Source of the DNA: Rhodobacteraceae bacterium QY30
GTDB taxonomy: Bacteria; Pseudomonadota; Alphaproteobacteria; Rhodobacterales; Rhodobacteraceae
Assembly: GCA_002356635.1 (NCBI GenBank)
Contig: CP023454.1
Location: 3,146,501-3,210,500, forward strand
DNA length: 64,000 nucleotides
Direction of reading: 5' to 3'
Part shown: one piece after another, positions 60,748 through 64,000 of the stretch
Numbering within the stretch: position 1 is the first letter of the stretch
Layout of the letters: each line of letters opens with the position of its first letter
The notes under the pieces: model-generated
Databases searched by the model: none
What the model saw: only the letters and a program-made list of their open reading frames with translations
What the model was told of the DNA's origin: nothing
Position numbers and translations under genes: made by a program

Positions 60748-61409
60748 TTCTTGTCCCTCAGGAAGGGAATTGATTTCGAGAAGTATTCCCAGCCGGTGAT
60801 CGCGGTAAGCAGGGCGGCGATCCAGATCAGCCCCAGCCCCACGTCATTGGCGACGGACGCGCAGTCCCGCTTGCCGCAAGCGCGGATCGGATCGGCCAGC
60901 CCGTCGGCCACCGCGTCGGCGTATTCCGCCGGCGTCATGCCATGCATCGCGACCCCGTTCAGATATTCCAGTCCCGTCCCCAGGAACAGCACCGCAATCG
61001 CCACCATTTGCGCCGTGGTCTTCCATTTCGCCAGCTTCGTGACCTTCAGGTGCGCGGCATTCGTGCCCAGGAATTCCCGCAAGCCGGAAACGAAAACCTC
61101 TCGGAAGAGGATGACGGTGGCGGGCAGGATCAGCCAGGGATTCATGCCGGAATATCCGGTTAGCACCATGATCGCGATCACGACCATCGCCTTGTCGGCA
61201 ATCGGGTCAAGCATCCGACCGAAGTTCGATTCCTGCTTCCACAGCCGCGCCAGGTAGCCATCGAAATAATCGGTGATTGCTGCGCCCACGAACAGCGTCA
61301 GCGCGAACCAGTCCGCCCAGGGGCGCCGGAAATACAGGAACATCAGCGCCACGCCGGGCGCCGCCAGAAGCCGCAGGACGGTCAGGGTGTTGGGCAGGTT
61401 CCATGTCAT
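60744..61409 (-). CDS. pgsA: CDP-diacylglycerol-glycerol-3-phosphate 3-phosphatidyltransferase
   Basis: PgsA makes phosphatidylglycerol phosphate from CDP-diacylglycerol and glycerol-3-phosphate. The 221-residue membrane protein begins MTWNLPNTLTVLRLLAAPGV at ATG 61409 and carries the CDP-alcohol phosphotransferase signature from D to D in ITDYFDGYLAR...FGRMLDPIADK. Residues about 140-185 include a loop with two cysteines (RACGKRDCASV). A longer frame to 61592 overlaps hsp20 and is rejected. It is the first gene of the pgsA-moaD-moaE unit. Confidence 0.94.
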   Translation of the reverse strand: MTWNLPNTLTVLRLLAAPGVALMFLYFRRPWADWFALTLFVGAAITDYFDGYLARLWKQESNFGRMLDPIADKAMVVIAIMVLTGYSGMNPWLILPATVILFREVFVSGLREFLGTNAAHLKVTKLAKWKTTAQMVAIAVLFLGTGLEYLNGVAMHGMTPAEYADAVADGLADPIRACGKRDCASVANDVGLGLIWIAALLTAITGWEYFSKSIPFLRDKK

Positions 61410-61498
61410 GGTGAAATTGGTATCCCGCGTTGGCCTCGGGGGGAAGGGTTCATCGTGCCTTTGCGCCGCGCCGGTCAAAGCTTTGTCCCGCGCGCAGC

Positions 61499-61527
61499 AA
61501 AAAGGGCGCATGGTCAACCATGCGCCC
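61499..61527 (-). terminator. Intrinsic terminator after hsp20
   Basis: On the minus strand a perfect 10-bp stem (61518-61527 with 61504-61513) with loop TTGA is followed by TTTTT (61503-61499). It begins 22 bases beyond the hsp20 stop, so hsp20 is a single-gene unit. Confidence 0.88.
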
Positions 61528-61548
61528 CGGTTCCGTCCCGTCCGGGGA

Positions 61549-62022
61549 TCAGGCGACGGTGGCCGACTTGTCCTCGACCGCCTTCGCCTCAACCGTGTTC
61601 AGGCTGGCGATCTCGATCCGGCGGGGCTTCAGCGCCTCGGGCACCTCACGGATCAGATCGATGTGCAACATGCCGTCCACGTGCGCCGCACCCGTCACGC
61701 GCACGTGATCGGCCAGCGCGAAGCGGCGTTCGAAGGCGCGGGTGGCGATGCCACGGTGAAGATAGGTGCGCTGCCCGTCTTCGGTGGCCTTGCGGGCAGT
61801 AACGATCAGCGCGCCTTCCTTGACCTCGACCCCCAGCTCATCGGCCGAGAAGCCGGCAACCGCGATCGAGATGCGATAAGCGTTCTCGTCGGTCTTTTCG
61901 ATGTTGTAGGGCGGATAGGTGGGTTGCGCGACGTCAGTCGTCAGCACGCGGTCCATCAGGTCGGCGATGCGGTCAAAGCCGACGGTGGCACGGTAAAGCG
62001 GGGAAAAGTCATAGTTACGCAT
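61549..62022 (-). CDS. Small heat shock protein (Hsp20/IbpA type)
   Basis: A 157-residue alpha-crystallin-domain chaperone that holds unfolding proteins in solution. It begins MRNYDFSPLYRATVGFDRIADLMD, as in IbpA. The crystallin domain covers about 38-130 (AYRISIAVAGFSADELGV, RTYLHRGIATRAFERRFALADHV), and the C-terminal anchor is the PRRIEI-type I-x-I motif. GGAGG nine bases ahead supports the ATG at 62022. It is flanked by its own promoter and terminator. The leader of about 85 bases was checked for pairing with the GGAGG; no convincing RNA thermometer was seen. Confidence 0.93.
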   Translation of the reverse strand: MRNYDFSPLYRATVGFDRIADLMDRVLTTDVAQPTYPPYNIEKTDENAYRISIAVAGFSADELGVEVKEGALIVTARKATEDGQRTYLHRGIATRAFERRFALADHVRVTGAAHVDGMLHIDLIREVPEALKPRRIEIASLNTVEAKAVEDKSATVA

Positions 62023-62115
62023 GGTCGTTCATCCTCCGAAAAGCGATGCATGTCTTCAGCCCTCCCTCTCGGGACGGGCGGTTTCTGCCAGGGCCCGGAT
62101 CGGCACCCCGCAAGT

Positions 62116-62146
62116 ATTATCTGGATTTGACCGGACGCGTTTCAAG
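62116..62146 (-). promoter_or_regulatory. Promoter of hsp20, possibly heat-shock sigma
   Basis: On the minus strand CTTGAAA (62146-62140) and GATAAT (62121-62116) with an 18-base spacer from TTGAAA make a good sigma70 promoter. CTTGAAA is also the -35 of RpoH promoters, with TCCAGATA as a poor -10 at a shorter distance. Heat induction is therefore plausible but not proven. Confidence 0.5.
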
Positions 62147-62170
62147 GGGTGCACGCCGCCGATCCGGCCA

Positions 62171-62977
62171 TCATGGCCGGACGAATTTGGCCCCGCCCGC
62201 GGACATCGGAGCCGCCGCGCCGCCGATGCGACGCACCCCGGCGGCCGGGGCCTCGGTTGCGCCGAAGGCCTGGCGCAGTTCAGTCAGCGGCACCTCCATC
62301 GCGGCGGCCAGCGAAACGGGGCGGGTGTCCATTTCGGCCTTGGCCGAGATGACCGATGCGATCTGCGGCACGCCGTCGTGCATCACGAAGATCGGCGCCC
62401 CCGAGGAGCCGAAGTCGACGTTGCAGGTCAGCACCATGAACCCCGGCTGGCGCCCCAGCACATGGCAGATGTCCTGCATCGAGGGCGCTTCGGACCGGTC
62501 CAGCGCGTAGGACACGACCGAGACCTTGTCGCCTTCCTGCGGGTCGGCCGCCACGTCGAACGGCTTGATCGAGGCCAGGCGGATCGGCTGGTCCAGTTGC
62601 AGCAGCGCGATGTCATAGGCCACACGGCCCATCTTGTCGGTGCCGTCATAGGTATAGGACGGATGCGCCATCGCCCGGCGCACGCCCCGATAGGCAGCGG
62701 CACGGCCATTGCGCCAGCCGGCCAGGAATTCGATGGTGTTGACCGGGTAGGGCTGAAAGGATTTCTGGTCGAACAGGCAATGCGCGGCCGTCAGCACCAG
62801 ATCGGGGGCGATCAACGCGCCGGTGCAGAAACCGCTGTCGCCCAGGTCGATCCGGCCAACCGCTTCCCAGCCGCGGGTATCGTCGGCCGTCAGCAGGCTG
62901 TGCAGCGGCGTTTCCTGCGCCGCCGTCGGACCCGCAGCTGCCCACAGCATCAGGGCCACCAGAATCGATCGCATCAT
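62171..62977 (-). CDS. Secreted trypsin-like serine protease
   Basis: A 268-residue exported S1-family protease. Residues 1-20 form a signal peptide (MMRSILVALMLWAAAGPTAAQ). The catalytic residues are H66 in VLTAAHCLF, D122 in AYDIALLQLD and S192 in FGSSGAPIF. The serine motif GSSGAP differs from GDSGGP of digestive trypsins and resembles the GxSGxP form of V8/glutamyl-endopeptidase-like enzymes. C51/C67 and C171/C185 could form disulfides. Substrate unknown. It stands alone between hsp20 and glcF on the same strand. Confidence 0.88.
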   Translation of the reverse strand: MMRSILVALMLWAAAGPTAAQETPLHSLLTADDTRGWEAVGRIDLGDSGFCTGALIAPDLVLTAAHCLFDQKSFQPYPVNTIEFLAGWRNGRAAAYRGVRRAMAHPSYTYDGTDKMGRVAYDIALLQLDQPIRLASIKPFDVAADPQEGDKVSVVSYALDRSEAPSMQDICHVLGRQPGFMVLTCNVDFGSSGAPIFVMHDGVPQIASVISAKAEMDTRPVSLAAAMEVPLTELRQAFGATEAPAAGVRRIGGAAAPMSAGGAKFVRP

Positions 62978-63029
62978 GCCCCCCTTCCACCGGCCAGGCC
63001 ACCTGCCCTAGTCCGGCAGTGCGGCCAGA

Positions 63030-64000
63030 TTATGACAGCCCGGGCGCGGGGGACAGCCCGCCGACGACATCCCGCGCCGCCTTCGGCACCGGGCCGCCCG
63101 AGGCCCAGTCCAGCAGCTCGACCGTGTGGAGGACGGGTACCCCGGTGCCGCTGCCGATCTGCATCATGCAGCCGATGTTGCCCGCTGCGATCAGCTGCGG
63201 CTGAATCGCCTCCAGCGTCGCCACCTTGCGCGACCGAAGCTGCGCCGAGATTTCGGGTTGCAACAGGTTGTAGGTTCCGGCCGAACCGCAGCACAGGTGG
63301 CTGTCTGCCGGCTCGGCCACCACGAACCCGGCGGCTTTCAGCAAGTCCTTCGGCGCGGATTTCACCTGCTGGCCATGCTGTAGCGAACAGGCCGCGTGAT
63401 AGCCCACGCGCAATGGCAGCGGCGCCGCGCCGCGGTAGCCGATCCGGGCGAGGAATTCGGTGATGTCGGCGGCAAGCGCCGACACCTCTGCCGCGTCCTG
63501 GGCCAGTGCGTCGCCCCGGAACATGTGGCCGTAGTCCTTGACCGTCGTCCCGCAGCCCGAGGTGTTGATGAGGATCGCATCCAGCCCCGTCCCGCGCTTT
63601 TCCCCCATCCAGGCGCGGATGTTGGCGGCGGCCTGTCGGTGGCTGTCGTCCACGCGCCCCATGTGATGGGTCAGCGCTCCGCAGCACCCCGCGCCACGGG
63701 CCACCACCACGTCGCACCCCATCCGCCGCAAAAGCCGGAGGGTGGCGTCGTTGATATCGGTGTTCAGCGCCCGCTGCGCGCAGCCGGTCAGCAGCGCCAC
63801 CCGGTGCCGCCGTTCGCCTTCGGCCGGAAAGACCTGGGGGCGGTCATTCAGGCTGGGCGGAGGAATGTCGCGCGGCGCCATGTCCAGCATGGCGCGCAGG
63901 CGCGGATCGGGCAGAAACCGCGCGAAGGGCCGCGCCAGTTTCGCGCCGCGCAGCGCCAACCGGAAGCGCCCCGGATAGGGCAGGATCAGCGCCAGAACCC
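63030..64000 (-). CDS. glcF: Glycolate oxidase iron-sulfur subunit GlcF (5' end missing)
   Basis: GlcF is the iron-sulfur subunit of glycolate oxidase, which oxidises glycolate to glyoxylate and passes electrons to the respiratory chain. The frame is open to base 64000, so the N-terminal ferredoxin-type part lies beyond the window. The visible C-terminal 320 residues hold two cysteine-rich CCG domains: TGCAQRALN with GAGCCGALTHH, and YHAACSLQHGQQV with LCCGSAGTYNLLQPE. These distinguish GlcF from shorter LutA-type proteins. glcD and glcE are expected just outside the window (inference). Confidence 0.92.
   Translation of the reverse strand, partial: VLALILPYPGRFRLALRGAKLARPFARFLPDPRLRAMLDMAPRDIPPPSLNDRPQVFPAEGERRHRVALLTGCAQRALNTDINDATLRLLRRMGCDVVVARGAGCCGALTHHMGRVDDSHRQAAANIRAWMGEKRGTGLDAILINTSGCGTTVKDYGHMFRGDALAQDAAEVSALAADITEFLARIGYRGAAPLPLRVGYHAACSLQHGQQVKSAPKDLLKAAGFVVAEPADSHLCCGSAGTYNLLQPEISAQLRSRKVATLEAIQPQLIAAGNIGCMMQIGSGTGVPVLHTVELLDWASGGPVPKAARDVVGGLSPAPGLS

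Noticed and set aside
62023-62110. RNA thermometer (ROSE or fourU) in the hsp20 leader
   Set aside because: I looked for pairing of the GGAGG ribosome site with upstream pyrimidines and found no convincing stem; folding software would be needed to reopen this.

Overview
The window is GC-rich, densely packed chromosomal DNA from an alphaproteobacterium, most probably a member of the Rhodobacteraceae (Paracoccus/Rhodobacter relatives). Evidence for this: an FdhD/FdsD formate dehydrogenase end, a glpSTPQUV-type glycerol ABC transporter, Gfa, phaA/phaB, the 44-residue aa3 oxidase subunit IV, ETF-QO, and a UbiA/polyprenyl synthase pair typical of ubiquinone-10 bacteria. I see no insertion sequence, integrase, phage gene, CRISPR array, rRNA or tRNA. 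Codon use looks uniform, so this reads as core chromosome rather than an island. The assignment to this family is inference from gene content only.

Layout. 1-758: end of a formate dehydrogenase operon (fdhD, fdsD). 792-12169: a glycerol regulon on the minus strand (glpD-glpS-glpT-glpP-glpQ-glpU-glpV-glpK-Fe-alcohol dehydrogenase), with divergent glpR and a shared control region carrying 10-bp-spaced TTTCG direct repeats and a strong sigma70 promoter. 12256-21555: a polyamine block: class III aminotransferase and glutamine-synthetase-like ligase (+), then a minus-strand ydcSTUV-patD-type operon with a LysR regulator. 21596-28189: DUF72, succinyl-CoA:acetate-type CoA transferase, argH-lipoprotein-DUF1684, tlpA, gfa, tag. 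28276-31673: EAL protein, phaA, a small secreted protein, phaB and terminator. 31728-39208: DMT exporter, DUF465, methyltransferase, DUF2007, polyprenyl synthase, ispE, TPR protein, ETF-QO. 39439-49009: greA, mobA, lipoprotein, oxidase subunit IV, metallo-hydrolase, acyl-CoA dehydrogenase, tsaC/sua5, yqgE, DsbD-alpha-like protein, uracil-DNA glycosylase. 49103-53820: pyrB, two PH-like membrane proteins, a pseudo-dihydroorotase, plsY, DUF805. 53821-64000: gshA-type ligase, rsmE, ubiA, a large BON/OmpA protein, moaE-moaD-pgsA, hsp20, a trypsin-like protease and the 3' part of glcF.

How the genes work together. The glp block imports glycerol, phosphorylates it and oxidises glycerol-3-phosphate into the quinone pool under GlpR control. 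The polyamine block imports putrescine or spermidine and removes the amines by aminobutyraldehyde oxidation and perhaps gamma-glutamylation. phaA/phaB make polyhydroxybutyrate precursors. Molybdenum-cofactor functions (fdhD, mobA, moaD, moaE) are scattered across the window. The most interesting points are: a dihydroorotase homologue that has lost its metal ligands beside pyrB; two glycerol-transporter ATPases whose complementary defects fall in one composite ATP site; a family-4-like uracil-DNA glycosylase without any of the usual iron-sulfur cysteines; a lipoprotein that looks like a circularly permuted NlpC/P60 hydrolase; and an OmpA protein built on three tandem double-BON-like units. I did not find a convincing wholly new multi-gene system. 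The pyrB/PH/PH/pseudo-pyrC/plsY cluster is the nearest candidate.
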